From NCBI GenBank assembly GCA_017983795.1, contig JAGOAS010000003.1:103071-167070 (forward strand): a stretch of 64,000 nucleotides of DNA. The letters run 5' to 3'. A program made the translations under genes and the position numbers. Shown in pieces: positions 1-8,848 of this stretch. The stretch is from Piscinibacter sp. Lineage in GTDB: Bacteria; Pseudomonadota; Gammaproteobacteria; Burkholderiales; Burkholderiaceae_C. Position 1 is the first letter of the stretch. Each line of letters opens with the position of its first letter. A model generated the notes under the pieces. It was not told the origin of the DNA, made no database searches, and saw nothing but the letters and a program-made list of their open reading frames with translations.

Positions 1-135
1 CTTGAGCGCCAGCATGCCGCTGCCGGTGGGCGCGAGCCACAGTTCCCAGAGCACTCCGAGGAGGATGAGGCCGAGCAGGCTGGCCACCGCCACGCGCTGC
101 GTCCAGGCCACGGCGGGCGTTAGAGCGTGCTGCAT
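1..135 (-). CDS. DUF2069 family membrane protein (partial, 3' end outside window)
   Basis: Only the first 45 codons are visible, read leftwards from an ATG at 135 and leaving the window in frame. The peptide begins MQHALTPAVAWTQRVAVAS and continues into a hydrophobic stretch (about residues 18-32), as expected for the first membrane segment of the small DUF2069 inner-membrane family. It is divergent from yihY, with only 11 bases between the two candidate start codons, so the promoters must overlap the neighbouring gene. The family assignment rests on a short N-terminus and on recalled neighbourhood, so it is moderate. No function is established for the family. Confidence 0.55.
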   Translation of the reverse strand, partial: MQHALTPAVAWTQRVAVASLLGLILLGVLWELWLAPTGSGMLALK

Positions 136-146
136 CGCTGGCTATC

Positions 147-1403
147 ATGCCAGCAATGAATCTCCCGACCCATCTGAAGGCCCGCCTGCCCGAGAGCTGG
201 CGCGAGCGCATCGCGCTGCTGCTCGAGACGCTGCAACACTGGCCCTGGCTGGAGACCTTGCGCACGCTGCGGCTGCGCTTTCGCGAAGACCACCTGGGCC
301 TGACCGCCAGCAGCCTGACCTTCACGACGCTGATCTCGCTGGTGCCGCTGGTGACGGTCACGCTGGCGATCTTCTCGGCCTTCCCGATGTTCGCGTCGTT
401 CCAGGAGGCGCTGCAGAAGTATTTTCTGCAGAGCCTGGTGCCCGACAACATCGCCAAGCCGGTGATGGCCGCGCTGACGCAGTTCGCCGCCAAGGCCAAC
501 CGGCTCGGCAGCGTCGGCCTGGTGTTCCTCGTGCTTGCGGCGCTGGCGCTGATGCTCACGATCGATCGCACGCTCAACGCCATCTGGCGCGTGCGCAACC
601 CGCGGCCGATCGCGCAGCGCGTGCTCGTGTACTGGGCCGCCGCCACGCTCGGGCCGCTGGTGCTGGGCGTGAGCCTGAGCCTGACCTCCTATGTGCTGTC
701 GGCCTCCAAGGGCATCGTCTCCGAGCTGCCCGGCGGCCTGAGCCTGCTGCTCAACACCATCGAGTTTCTGCTGCTGGCCGCCGGCATGGCCTCGCTGTTC
801 CACTACGTGCCCAACACCTACGTGCTGTGGCGCCACGCCATCGCCGGCGGCGTGTTCGTGTCGGTGGGCTTCGAGGTCGCGAAGAAGGGCCTGGCCTGGT
901 ACATCACCCAGGTGCCGACCTTCGCGGTGGTGTACGGCGCCTTCGCCACGCTGCCCATCCTGCTGGTCTGGATCTACCTCGGCTGGGTGATCGTGCTGCT
1001 CGGCGCGGTGATCGCCGCCTACGCGCCCAGCCTGCAGATGCACGTGGCGCGCTGGCCGGATCGTCCCGGCTCGCGCTTCGGTCTCGCGCTGGCGCTGCTG
1101 CACGAGCTCGAGCGGGCGCGCCGCGGCGAGGCGCGCGGCCTCGGCCTGGCCGAGCTGTCGCAGGCGCTGCGCGTCGACCCGCTGCAGGCCGAGCCCATCG
1201 TCGACGCGCTGGTGGAGATGGACTGGCTGGCGCGCCTGGACGAACCCGGCTCGGCGCGCTACGTGCTGCTGGTCGATCCGGCGGCCACGCCGGCCGCGCC
1301 GCTGCTGGCGCAGATGCTGCTCGAACCCACGCCCATGCTGCGCGCCTTCCGCGAGCGCGCCGGCTTCGACCGGCTCACTCTGGCCGAACTGCTGCAGGGT
1401 TGA
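147..1403 (+). CDS. yihY: YihY/BrkB family inner-membrane protein
   Basis: A 418-residue protein of the YihY/virulence factor BrkB family, once annotated as RNase BN but now regarded as a membrane protein of unclear role. Hydrophobic segments lie at about residues 55-75, 115-135, 160-185, 200-215, 235-260 and 265-290. After these comes a soluble C-terminal tail (about residues 300-418) that looks like the winged-helix-like extension seen in beta- and gammaproteobacterial members. An alternative ATG at 156 (MNLPTHLKARLPE) is equally plausible, and neither start has a Shine-Dalgarno sequence. A -10-like TATCAT at 143-148 would place transcription initiation close to the ATG at 156. The 3' end overlaps the convergent GGDEF gene by 29 bases. 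Confidence 0.88.
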   Translation: MPAMNLPTHLKARLPESWRERIALLLETLQHWPWLETLRTLRLRFREDHLGLTASSLTFTTLISLVPLVTVTLAIFSAFPMFASFQEALQKYFLQSLVPDNIAKPVMAALTQFAAKANRLGSVGLVFLVLAALALMLTIDRTLNAIWRVRNPRPIAQRVLVYWAAATLGPLVLGVSLSLTSYVLSASKGIVSELPGGLSLLLNTIEFLLLAAGMASLFHYVPNTYVLWRHAIAGGVFVSVGFEVAKKGLAWYITQVPTFAVVYGAFATLPILLVWIYLGWVIVLLGAVIAAYAPSLQMHVARWPDRPGSRFGLALALLHELERARRGEARGLGLAELSQALRVDPLQAEPIVDALVEMDWLARLDEPGSARYVLLVDPAATPAAPLLAQMLLEPTPMLRAFRERAGFDRLTLAELLQG

Positions 1404-2691
1404 CCGGGCTGGGCTCGTCGCGCGCCGGGCCGTGCTGCACACGGTCCTTGCCGAGCCGCTTGGCGGCATACATCGCGTCGTCGGCGGCCTGCAGCAGCTT
1501 GAGCGGATGCTGCGTGTCGGTCGGCGCGATCGCGTAGCCGATGCTCGCGCTGACGCCGCCGCCGCTGACCTCGGCGCCGACCTTGCGCACCGCCTCGAGC
1601 ATGTGCAGCGCCAGCGCGCGCGCACCGGCCGGGCTGCGCACGCTGGCCAGCACGAGGAACTCGTCGCCGCCGAAGCGGCCCACCGCGTCGTCGGCGCGCA
1701 CGCTCTTCTGCAGCGCCTGCGCCACCTTGACGAGCAGGGCATCGCCCTCGCGGTGGCCGAGGCGGTCGTTCACGGCCTTGAAGCCGTCGAGGTCGACGAA
1801 GAACAGCGCCACCGGCTCGTGCACCGCGGCGACCATCGCCGCGTCGATGCGGTCCATCATCGTGCGGCGGCTGAACACGTCGGTGAGCATGTCGCGCTCG
1901 ACGCTGCGGCGCAGCTGCTCCTGCGCGACGGTGAGGTCGTGCACGTCGATGGTGACGGTGTACAGGCCGACCACCTTGCCGTCGGCATCGAAGTCGGGCA
2001 CGTAGCTGGTGCGCAGCCAGCGCGGGTTGCCCGGGCTGTTTGCCAGGTGGTCGACCAGCCGCGTGTACTGCACCGTCTTGCCCTCCAGCGCGCGGCGGAA
2101 GTGCGGCTCGTGCTCGGCCCAGCGCCGCCCGCCGCGCACCGCGCCGATGTGGCGGCCGAGCAGCTGGTCGGCCGGCTTGCCGGTGACCTCGCAGTAGGCC
2201 TTGTTGACGAAGCGCAGCACGAAGTCGCTGTCGACGTAGGTGAGCGGGTAGGGGATGTTCTCGGTGAAGCGGTCCAGCCGCACGCGCGCGGCGATCAGCG
2301 CCTCGCGCGCGGTCACGTCCTCGTGGATGTCGGTGGCGATGGTGAAGACCGAGTGCACCTCGCCGTTGGCGTCGGTGTCGGGGAAGACCTGCACGCGCGC
2401 CCAGCGGCCGGCCAGCGTGCCGTGGCGCAGCAGACGCTCGTAGCTGGTGGTGGCGCCGCGGAAGGCGCGCTCGAAGGCCGGGCGGGCGCGCTCCCAGGCT
2501 TCGTCGCCGTAGAGCTCGGTGAGGGTGTGGCCGAACAGCTCGTCGCGCGTGCGGCCCGACCAGCGCAGATAGGGCGGGTTGCAGAAGACCAGCCGTGCCT
2601 CACGATCCCAGCGGCCGATCGGCAGGGCGACGACGTTGACCAGCCGTTCGATGGTGCCGGCAGTCGGGTCGTCGCGGGAGGGGTCGGGCAT
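1375..2691 (-). CDS. PAS-PAS-GGDEF diguanylate cyclase
   Basis: A 438-residue protein without membrane segments, predicted to make cyclic di-GMP from two GTP in the cytoplasm. Two PAS-type sensor domains occupy about residues 15-125 and 140-255, each ending in the DI(H/V) pattern typical of PAS/PAC units. The catalytic domain spans about residues 265-430 with an intact GGDEF at 341-345. The sequence RADD at 332-335, exactly five residues upstream, matches the RxxD inhibitory site for product feedback. There is no EAL domain. The start lies 2 bases after the alpha/beta hydrolase stop, so the two genes are probably co-transcribed and translationally coupled. The signal sensed by the PAS domains cannot be read from sequence. 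Confidence 0.93.
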   Translation of the reverse strand: MPDPSRDDPTAGTIERLVNVVALPIGRWDREARLVFCNPPYLRWSGRTRDELFGHTLTELYGDEAWERARPAFERAFRGATTSYERLLRHGTLAGRWARVQVFPDTDANGEVHSVFTIATDIHEDVTAREALIAARVRLDRFTENIPYPLTYVDSDFVLRFVNKAYCEVTGKPADQLLGRHIGAVRGGRRWAEHEPHFRRALEGKTVQYTRLVDHLANSPGNPRWLRTSYVPDFDADGKVVGLYTVTIDVHDLTVAQEQLRRSVERDMLTDVFSRRTMMDRIDAAMVAAVHEPVALFFVDLDGFKAVNDRLGHREGDALLVKVAQALQKSVRADDAVGRFGGDEFLVLASVRSPAGARALALHMLEAVRKVGAEVSGGGVSASIGYAIAPTDTQHPLKLLQAADDAMYAAKRLGKDRVQHGPARDEPSPVNPAAVRPE

Positions 2692-2693
2692 GG

Positions 2694-3518
2694 TCAGCGC
2701 GGAGGGCGGCCGGAGAGCGCCTGCCTCACCGCATTCAACACGCCGTCGGGCGCCTCGGTCATCAGGGAATGCCCGGCGGGCAGTGTGACGATATTGGCGT
2801 TCAGCGCGGCGGCGATGTCGCGCGTCGCTTTCGGCGACGTCATCTGATCACGCTCGCCGAGCACGAAGGTCACCGGGCAGCGCACCTGCGCGGCCGCCTG
2901 CAGGCCGTTGGCGTAGGCGTCGCAGACGCGGAAGTCGTGCTCGAAGAGGTTGCGCCCGGCGAGGCCGCTGGCGCCGGCGAGCATGCGCCGCATCAGCGCG
3001 CGGTTGCTGCCGTGCAGCCACATGCCCGGGCCGGGGAAGGAGGGCTTGCTGGCGATGCCGGCGTGCGAGAAGGCGTTGACCATGTCGATGGCCTGCAGCG
3101 GCCGCTCGCGTGCGCTGGCGAGCAGCGCCTCGGACACCTTCATCGGGTAGGCCGTGCCGATCATCGCCAGCGCGGTGATGCGATCGGGCGCGCGTGCCGC
3201 CATCTCGAGCGCGATCAGCGAGCCCATGCTGTGGCCCACCAGCGCGGCGCGCGGCGCGCCGGCGGCATCGAGCAGCGCGAGCGTCCAGTCGGCGAGTGCC
3301 TCGACGCTTTCCAGCGGCGGACCTTCGCTGCGGCCGTGGCCGGGCTGGTCGGGCGCGAGCACGGCATGGCCGTGGTGCGCGAACCAGCGCGCCAGCAGGT
3401 TCCAGGCGCTGTGGTCGTGCAGCGCGCCGTGGATGAAGACGATGCAGGGCAGCGCGGCATCGAAGGGCTTGCCGCCGGTGTAGGCGTAGGCCTTGCGGCC
3501 GTTCACGGTGAGCTCCAT
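2694..3518 (-). CDS. alpha/beta hydrolase
   Basis: A 274-residue alpha/beta-hydrolase-fold protein of unknown substrate. The HG oxyanion motif (FIHGALHDHSAW), the nucleophile elbow GHSMGS, an acidic residue in LGERDQMTSP and a late histidine in PAGHSLMTEAP give a complete Ser-Asp-His triad. I chose the ATG at 3518 (MELTVNGRKAY), because the longer reading frame from a GTG at 3548 runs back into a palindromic repeat and adds residues that do not belong to the fold. No signal peptide is seen. It is upstream of, and 2 bases from, the GGDEF gene. The family includes esterases, haloperoxidase-like enzymes and C-C hydrolases, so the activity is left open. Confidence 0.88.
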   Translation of the reverse strand: MELTVNGRKAYAYTGGKPFDAALPCIVFIHGALHDHSAWNLLARWFAHHGHAVLAPDQPGHGRSEGPPLESVEALADWTLALLDAAGAPRAALVGHSMGSLIALEMAARAPDRITALAMIGTAYPMKVSEALLASARERPLQAIDMVNAFSHAGIASKPSFPGPGMWLHGSNRALMRRMLAGASGLAGRNLFEHDFRVCDAYANGLQAAAQVRCPVTFVLGERDQMTSPKATRDIAAALNANIVTLPAGHSLMTEAPDGVLNAVRQALSGRPPR

Positions 3519-3551
3519 CTCAGTGGCGCCCGGCCGTTCCGAAGCCACTGA

Positions 3552-3593
3552 GCGCCCCCTCGGGGGGCAGCGAACGAAGTGAGCTTGGGGGTC
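3552..3593 (-). repeat. extragenic palindromic repeat
   Basis: The spacer between metY and the hydrolase gene contains a GC hairpin (GCCCCC / GGGGGGC around 3554-3568), then the GCAGCGAACGAAGTGAGC segment and a G run. I recall this combination as a recurrent extragenic element in Burkholderiales. It may act as an mRNA-end structure for metY. Copy number cannot be tested from one window. Confidence 0.5.
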
Positions 3594-4898
3594 TCATTTC
3601 GCCCCCGCTTTCTCGGCCGCCTTGAGCGCACGCTTCAGGTCGTCGATCAGGTCGTCGGCCTCTTCCAGCCCGATCGACAGGCGGATGGTGCCCGGCGCGA
3701 TGCCGGCCTGCGCCAGCGCGGCGTCGTCCATGCGGAAATGCGTGGTCGAGGCGGGGTGGATCACCAGCGAGCGGCAGTCGCCGACGTTGGCCAGGTGCGA
3801 GAAGATCTTCAGCGCCTCGATGAAGGCGCGGCCCTGGGCACGATTGCCCTTCAGCTCGAAGCTGAATACCGAGCCGCAGCCGCGCGGCAGCAGCTTCTTG
3901 GCCAGCGCATGGCTGGCGTGGCCCTCGAGCTCCGGGTAGCCGACCGCGGCCACCAGCGGATGGCCGGCGAGAAACTGCACGACCTTGCGCGTATTCTCGA
4001 CGTGGCGCGCCATGCGCAAGGGAAGCGTCTCGATGCCCTGCAGGATCAGCCAGGCGGTGTGCGGGCTCATGCAGGCGCCGAAGTCGCGCAGGCCCTCGCG
4101 GCGCGCGCGCAGCAGGAAGGCGCCGACCGTGCTCTCCTCGCTGAACACCATGCCGTGGAAGCCCTCGTAGGGCTGCGTCAGCTCGGGGAAGCGTCCCGAG
4201 GCGTCCCAGTCGAACATGCCGCTGTCGACCAGCACCCCGCCGATCACCGTGCCGTGGCCGGAGAGGAACTTGGTGGCCGAGTGGAAGATCAGGTCCGCGC
4301 CGTGTTCGAAGGGCTTCATCAGCCAGGGCGTGGTGAAGGTCGAATCCACCAGCAGCGGCAGGCCGTGCTCGTGCGCGATCGAAGCGACGGCCGGGATGTC
4401 CAGCACCTCCAGCCCCGGGTTGCCGAGCGTCTCGCCGAACAGCAGCTTCGTAGTCGGGCGGATCGCCGCGCGCCAGCCGTCGACGTCGCCCGGCTTGACG
4501 AAGCTGGTCGAGATGCCGAAGCGCGCCAGCGTGTAGTGCAGCAGGTTGTGCGAGCCGCCGTACAGCGCGCTCGAGGCGACGATGTGCGAGCCCGCGCCGG
4601 CCAGCGTGGCGATGGCCAGATGCAGCGCCGCCTGGCCGCTGGCCGTGGCGATGGCGCCCACGCCGCCTTCCAGCGCCGCCACGCGCTCCTCGAGCACCGC
4701 GTTGGTCGGGTTCGAGATGCGGCTGTAGACATGCCCCGAGCGCTCGAGGTTGAACAGCGAGGCGGCGTGTTCGCTCGATTCGAAGACGAACGAGGTGCTC
4801 AGGTGGATGGGCACCGCGCGCGCGCCGGTGGCCGGGTCGGGCGCCGCGCCCGCGTGCAGCGCGAGGGTGTCGAAGCCGGGGTCCGAAACGCCGGGCAT
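3594..4898 (-). CDS. metY: O-acetylhomoserine aminocarboxypropyltransferase / homocysteine synthase, PLP-dependent
   Basis: A 434-residue member of the Cys/Met-metabolism PLP enzyme family. It is expected to form homocysteine directly from an activated homoserine and sulfide in methionine synthesis. Visible family marks are YSRISNPTNAVLEERVAALEGG-type substrate/PLP residues (about 58-79), the ASGQAAL turn at 86-92, and the Schiff-base lysine in SATKFLSGHG (K210). Length fits MetY (about 430) better than the shorter MetZ or MetB, but O-succinylhomoserine sulfhydrylase cannot be excluded. The ATG at 4898 follows a strong GGAGGAGA ribosome-binding site. It is divergent from the CBS-domain gene and transcribed towards the hydrolase gene. 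Confidence 0.88.
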   Translation of the reverse strand: MPGVSDPGFDTLALHAGAAPDPATGARAVPIHLSTSFVFESSEHAASLFNLERSGHVYSRISNPTNAVLEERVAALEGGVGAIATASGQAALHLAIATLAGAGSHIVASSALYGGSHNLLHYTLARFGISTSFVKPGDVDGWRAAIRPTTKLLFGETLGNPGLEVLDIPAVASIAHEHGLPLLVDSTFTTPWLMKPFEHGADLIFHSATKFLSGHGTVIGGVLVDSGMFDWDASGRFPELTQPYEGFHGMVFSEESTVGAFLLRARREGLRDFGACMSPHTAWLILQGIETLPLRMARHVENTRKVVQFLAGHPLVAAVGYPELEGHASHALAKKLLPRGCGSVFSFELKGNRAQGRAFIEALKIFSHLANVGDCRSLVIHPASTTHFRMDDAALAQAGIAPGTIRLSIGLEEADDLIDDLKRALKAAEKAGAK

Positions 4899-4947
4899 GG
4901 AATCTCCTCCGGGGTGCTCTGGGGTGTCGTGGCCCGGAATTGTGGGC

Positions 4948-4953
4948 TATATT
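4948..4953 (+). promoter_or_regulatory. candidate -10 element for the CBS-domain gene
   Basis: TATATT stands out in an otherwise GC-rich metY/CBS intergenic region, 29 bases before the CBS gene ATG. No convincing -35 hexamer is seen 16-18 bases upstream, so this is only a candidate. Confidence 0.35.
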
Positions 4954-4982
4954 GGGCCGCGGCTTGCGACGAGGAGACGATC

Positions 4983-5447
4983 ATGAAGGTCAGCGACATC
5001 CTGCGCGTCAAGGGGGGCACGCTCTACACCGTCAGCCCGGAGGAGAGCTTGGCCACGGGGCTCAAGACGATGTCCGAGCGCGACATCGGCTCCCTGGTCG
5101 TGATGGATCACGGCGAGCTGGTGGGCATGCTCAGCTTCCGCGAGGTGATCCAGGCGGTGGTCAAGAACGGCGGCAGCGTCGGCACCTCGACGATCCGCGG
5201 CGTGATGGACGACCATCCGCTCACCTGCACGCCCGAAACCGAGCTCGACGAGGTGCGCCGCATGATGCTCGAGCGCCACGCGCGCTACATGCCGGTGATG
5301 GACCAGCGCACCCTGATGGGCGTGATCTCCTTCTACGACGTCGCCAAGGCGGTGGTGGAGAGCCAGGACTTCGAGAACCGCATGCTCAAGGCCTACATCC
5401 GCGACTGGCCGGTGGACGAGGCCGGCGCGCAGCCCGCCGCGAACTGA
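4983..5447 (+). CDS. tandem CBS-domain protein
   Basis: A 154-residue soluble protein made almost wholly of two CBS motifs (about residues 8-65 and 75-135), a Bateman module that normally binds adenine nucleotides. Each motif ends in the expected hydrophobic-G-hydrophobic-(S/F) pattern: GMLSFREV and GVISFYDV. No enzyme or transporter domain is fused, so it probably acts as a stand-alone sensor or regulator of an unknown partner. The ATG at 4983 is chosen for its GAGGAGA ribosome-binding site. A much longer frame extends upstream, but that part is antisense to metY. It precedes aroC by 31 bases, and a promoter-like hexamer in that gap suggests aroC is not wholly dependent on it. Confidence 0.9.
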   Translation: MKVSDILRVKGGTLYTVSPEESLATGLKTMSERDIGSLVVMDHGELVGMLSFREVIQAVVKNGGSVGTSTIRGVMDDHPLTCTPETELDEVRRMMLERHARYMPVMDQRTLMGVISFYDVAKAVVESQDFENRMLKAYIRDWPVDEAGAQPAAN

Positions 5448-5466
5448 GCCGCGCCAGGCGGCCGCC

Positions 5467-5472
5467 TAGAAT
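5467..5472 (+). promoter_or_regulatory. candidate -10 hexamer six bases before the aroC ATG
   Basis: TAGAAT lies six bases from the aroC start codon. CTGAGC, a weak -35 match (TGA core), sits 17 bases further upstream at 5444-5449. Initiation about seven bases downstream of the hexamer would fall on the ATG itself, giving a leaderless mRNA. No Shine-Dalgarno sequence is present to argue otherwise. Confidence 0.5.
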
Positions 5473-5478
5473 CGCCGC

Positions 5479-6579
5479 ATGGCAGGCAGCAGCTTCGGCG
5501 AACTCTTCCGCATCACCAACTTCGGCGAATCGCACGGGCCGGCCATCGGCTGCGTGATCGACGGCTGCCCGCCGGGCATGGCGCTGTCCGAAGCCGACAT
5601 CCAGCCCGAGCTCGACCGGCGCCGCCCCGGCACCAGCCGCCACGTCACCCAGCGCAACGAAGCCGACACGGTGGAGATCCTCTCCGGCGTGTACGAGGGC
5701 AAGACCACCGGCACGCCGATCTGCCTGCTGATCCGCAACACCGACCAGCGCAGCAAGGACTACGGCAACATCGTCCAGACCTTCCGGCCGGGCCACGCCG
5801 ACTACACCTACTTCCAGAAATACGGGCTGCGCGACCCGCGCGGCGGCGGCCGCTCCTCGGCGCGCCTGACCGCGCCCATGGTCGGCGCCGGCGCGGTGGC
5901 GAAGAAGTGGCTGAACGAGAAGTTCGGCACCCGCTTCACCGGCTGGATGACGCAGATCGGCGACATCGAGATTCCCTTCGAGGGCGAGCAGCACATCGCC
6001 GGCAACCCCTTCTTCGCCGCCAACGCGAGCGACATCGCCCGCCTCGAGGCCTACATGGACGAGCTGCGCAAGGCCGGCGACAGCTGCGGCGCGCGCCTCT
6101 TCGTGGCGGCGCGCAACGTGCCGGTGGGCCTGGGCGAGCCGCTGTTCGACAAGCTCGACGCCGACATCGCCTACGCGATGATGGGCATCAACGCGGTCAA
6201 GGGCGTCGAGATCGGCGCCGGCTTCGCCAGCGTCGCCCAGCGCGGCACCCAGCATGGCGACGAGCTCACACCGCAGGGCTTCGCCAGCAACAACGCCGGC
6301 GGCGTGCTCGGCGGCATCTCCACCGGGCAGGACATCACGGTGAGCATCGCCATCAAGCCGACCAGTTCGATCCGCAGCCCCAAGCGCTCGATCGACCTGA
6401 ACGGCCAGCCATCGACGGTGGAAACCTTCGGCCGCCACGACCCCTGCGTCGGCATCCGCGCCACGCCGATCGCCGAAGCCATGCTGGCGCTGGTGCTGAT
6501 GGACCACGCGCTGCGGCATCGCGCCCAGTGCGGTGACGTGCAGACCACGCTGGCGCCGATTCCGGGCCGGATCGCCTGA
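5479..6579 (+). CDS. aroC: chorismate synthase
   Basis: A 366-residue enzyme that converts 5-enolpyruvylshikimate-3-phosphate to chorismate using reduced FMN, the last shared step to aromatic amino acids and folate. The N-terminal signature [19 protein letters not shown] (about residues 15-33), the [13 protein letters not shown] segment and the [14 protein letters not shown] segment are all present. Length matches bacterial AroC of the bifunctional-independent type (about 350-370). The start is the ATG at 5479. There is no ribosome-binding site but a -10-like hexamer at 5467-5472, so translation may be leaderless. It is followed by a 136-base gap holding the promoter of the chemoreceptor gene. 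Confidence 0.96.
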   Translation: MAGSSFGELFRITNFGESHGPAIGCVIDGCPPGMALSEADIQPELDRRRPGTSRHVTQRNEADTVEILSGVYEGKTTGTPICLLIRNTDQRSKDYGNIVQTFRPGHADYTYFQKYGLRDPRGGGRSSARLTAPMVGAGAVAKKWLNEKFGTRFTGWMTQIGDIEIPFEGEQHIAGNPFFAANASDIARLEAYMDELRKAGDSCGARLFVAARNVPVGLGEPLFDKLDADIAYAMMGINAVKGVEIGAGFASVAQRGTQHGDELTPQGFASNNAGGVLGGISTGQDITVSIAIKPTSSIRSPKRSIDLNGQPSTVETFGRHDPCVGIRATPIAEAMLALVLMDHALRHRAQCGDVQTTLAPIPGRIA

Positions 6580-6615
6580 TCCCTCGCGGTCGCGCGGCCC
6601 GGCATCCGGTCGGGC

Positions 6616-6642
6616 TCAAGTTGTGCCCGGATCTGCCGAAAA
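6616..6642 (+). promoter_or_regulatory. sigma-28 (FliA)-type promoter of the first chemoreceptor gene
   Basis: TCAAGTTG (6616-6623), an 11-base spacer and GCCGAAAA (6635-6642) match the E. coli FliA consensus TAAAGTTT-N11-GCCGATAA at 6 of 8 and 7 of 8 positions with exact spacing. Initiation would be near 6650, leaving a leader of roughly 65 bases before the ATG at 6716. The other chemoreceptor gene in the window has the same arrangement. Confidence 0.75.
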
Positions 6643-6715
6643 GGGGGACGCCCGAGAAGAAGTGACGAACACACACGTCGCATGACTTGCGCGGGCATGC
6701 AGTCACGAGGATTTC

Positions 6716-8704
6716 ATGCAGTTGACCCCGAGCCCGGCAGCGGCTGCGTCGCGCGAGAGCGCGAGCGGCCTGATCGAATTCTTCCGTCACCACGGCGCCT
6801 GGGCGCCCGGCGTCAAGCTGTTCCGGCGCCTGCAGTTCCGCACCAAGGCGGCAATCATCCTGGCCGCGCTCCTGATTCCTCTGCTGACCCTGCTCGGCTT
6901 CCAGTGGACCAGCAGCAAGGAGCGCATCGACGTGGCGCATGCCGAACGGGACGGCGTCCGCTACATCCGCGCGCTGAACACCGTGGTGATCGCCGCGATC
7001 GCCTGGCGCGACGCGGTGACTCTGAACGCCGGCGACGCCGGCGAGCGCCGCCGGCAGGTGGACACATCGTTGTCCGCGCTGGATTCGGTGCAGAAGGAAC
7101 TGGGCGAGGCCTTCGGCACGCAGAAGGCCTTCGAGGCCGTTCACGCCGGGTTCGATCGACTGAAAGACATGCCGGCGACCGGTACGCCGGATGCGGTGTT
7201 CTTCGCGCACATCGAGTTCGGCGAACGCATCGTCGAACTGGCGGATGCCGTGACCGACGCGTCGCAGCTCAGCCTCGATCCGGATCTGGACACGTACCAC
7301 ATGATGCGCGTGTCCATCGCGGCGGGGCCGAGGCAGAACGAGAATACCGCCCGGCTGGTCACGATGGGCAGCCTGGTGCTGCAGAGCCAGAGCCTCGACG
7401 CAGCCCGCCGTGAGCCCCTGCTGCGCTGGAGCGCGGTGCAGAAGACCCTCGACGACGACGTCGAGCGTTCCTACGGCGCAGGCATCGAAAGCGACCCGAC
7501 TGCCGCGATGCTGTTCGACATGAAGGGCACCGACGAAGCGTTCGACGCCTTCATGGCGGCGGTCCAGTCGCAGTTGCTCGGCCCGGCGCTCGGCGGCGAC
7601 CTGCAGACCTACCGGCAGGCCGGTGCGCGAATCCTGGCCAAGCAGCAGGAGTTGAACGGCAAGGTCCTCGAGGAACTCGACCGCCGCCTGGCCTTGCGGG
7701 CCGAGCGCGCCGCGAGCCGCCTGGCGGCCGAGTTCGTCTTCGTCGGCGTGTTCGTGGCGGCGGCGGTCTACCTCTTCTACTCCTTCTACCTCGTCACCCA
7801 CGGCGGCTTGCGCGAGGTGCAGAAGCACCTCGAGGCCATGACCGACGGCGATCTCACCACCCAGCCGCGCCCCTGGGGCCATGACGAGGCGGCACGCCTG
7901 ATGGGCTCGCTCGCGGCCATGCAGCACTCGCTGCGCGGCATCGTCGGCAAGGTGCGCGGCTCCTCGGAGAGCATGGTTCACTCGACCGCCGAGATCTCCG
8001 AGGGCGCGATGGATCTGTCCTCGCGCACCGAGCAGGCCGCCGCGAGCCTGCAGGAATCGGCCGCCGCGATGGACGAGATCTCGGCCACCGTGAAGGCGAC
8101 CTCCGAGCAGGCCCGCGAGGCCGCCGCCATCGCCGAGCGCAACGCCGCGCAGGCCGAGAGCGGCGGCGAGATCATCGGCACCATGGTCGAGACCATGCAC
8201 GGCATCCACGCCTCGTCGAGCAAGATCGGCGACATCATCGGCGTGATCGACGGCATCGCCTTCCAGACCAACATCCTCGCGCTCAACGCCGCCGTCGAGG
8301 CGGCCCGCGCCGGCGAGGCAGGCCGCGGTTTCGCGGTGGTGGCCTCCGAGGTGCGTGCGCTGGCGCAGCGTTCGGCGTCGGCGGCACGCGAGATCAAGTC
8401 GCTGATCACCACCAGCGTCGAGCAGGTCGACCAGGGCGCGAAGATCGTGCGCCGCGCCGGCGACACGGTGGGCACCATCGTGAGCAGCGCGCACGAGGTG
8501 AGCCGGCTGCTCACCGCGATCGCCAACGGCGTCGACGAGCAGGCCAGCGGTGTCGGCCAGACCAGCCAGGCCGTGCAGGATCTCGACGGCATGACGCAGC
8601 AGAACGCCGCGCTGGTGGAGCAGTCGGCCGCCGCCGCGACCTCGCTGAAGGAGCAGGCGCTGCGCCTGGCCGAGGAAGTGGCGCGCTTCCGCATGCCCGC
8701 CTGA
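6716..8704 (+). CDS. methyl-accepting chemotaxis protein
   Basis: A 662-residue transmembrane chemoreceptor. Membrane segments at about residues 44-66 and 335-360 enclose a largely helical periplasmic sensing region. A HAMP linker follows (about 360-415). The cytoplasmic signalling hairpin carries the tip sequence [20 protein letters not shown] (about 508-527) that contacts CheA and CheW. No C-terminal CheR/CheB-tethering pentapeptide is seen. The ATG at 6716 has a GAGGA ribosome-binding site. The sigma-28-like promoter upstream ties expression to flagellar gene control. No cheAW genes are nearby, so this is an orphan receptor, and its ligand is unknown. Confidence 0.95.
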   Translation: MQLTPSPAAAASRESASGLIEFFRHHGAWAPGVKLFRRLQFRTKAAIILAALLIPLLTLLGFQWTSSKERIDVAHAERDGVRYIRALNTVVIAAIAWRDAVTLNAGDAGERRRQVDTSLSALDSVQKELGEAFGTQKAFEAVHAGFDRLKDMPATGTPDAVFFAHIEFGERIVELADAVTDASQLSLDPDLDTYHMMRVSIAAGPRQNENTARLVTMGSLVLQSQSLDAARREPLLRWSAVQKTLDDDVERSYGAGIESDPTAAMLFDMKGTDEAFDAFMAAVQSQLLGPALGGDLQTYRQAGARILAKQQELNGKVLEELDRRLALRAERAASRLAAEFVFVGVFVAAAVYLFYSFYLVTHGGLREVQKHLEAMTDGDLTTQPRPWGHDEAARLMGSLAAMQHSLRGIVGKVRGSSESMVHSTAEISEGAMDLSSRTEQAAASLQESAAAMDEISATVKATSEQAREAAAIAERNAAQAESGGEIIGTMVETMHGIHASSSKIGDIIGVIDGIAFQTNILALNAAVEAARAGEAGRGFAVVASEVRALAQRSASAAREIKSLITTSVEQVDQGAKIVRRAGDTVGTIVSSAHEVSRLLTAIANGVDEQASGVGQTSQAVQDLDGMTQQNAALVEQSAAAATSLKEQALRLAEEVARFRMPA

Positions 8705-8848
8705 AGGGCTCTTCGGCCGGCGCCGCCGGTCGCGCCGCGGCGCAGTTCGTCGCCCCTCAATCGCAGGCTGTCGCAAGGGGGATGGTGAATTCCCGATTCG
8801 TTCCTACACTGGCGGCCGCTTCACGAGAGCGGAACCAGGGGACGACAG

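Noticed and set aside
3579-4982. Open frame of about 468 codons upstream of and in frame with the CBS-domain gene
   Set aside because: It is antisense to metY, has shadow-frame composition (Arg/Ala/Gln-rich without a fold), and the CBS gene has its own ATG with a strong ribosome-binding site at 4983.
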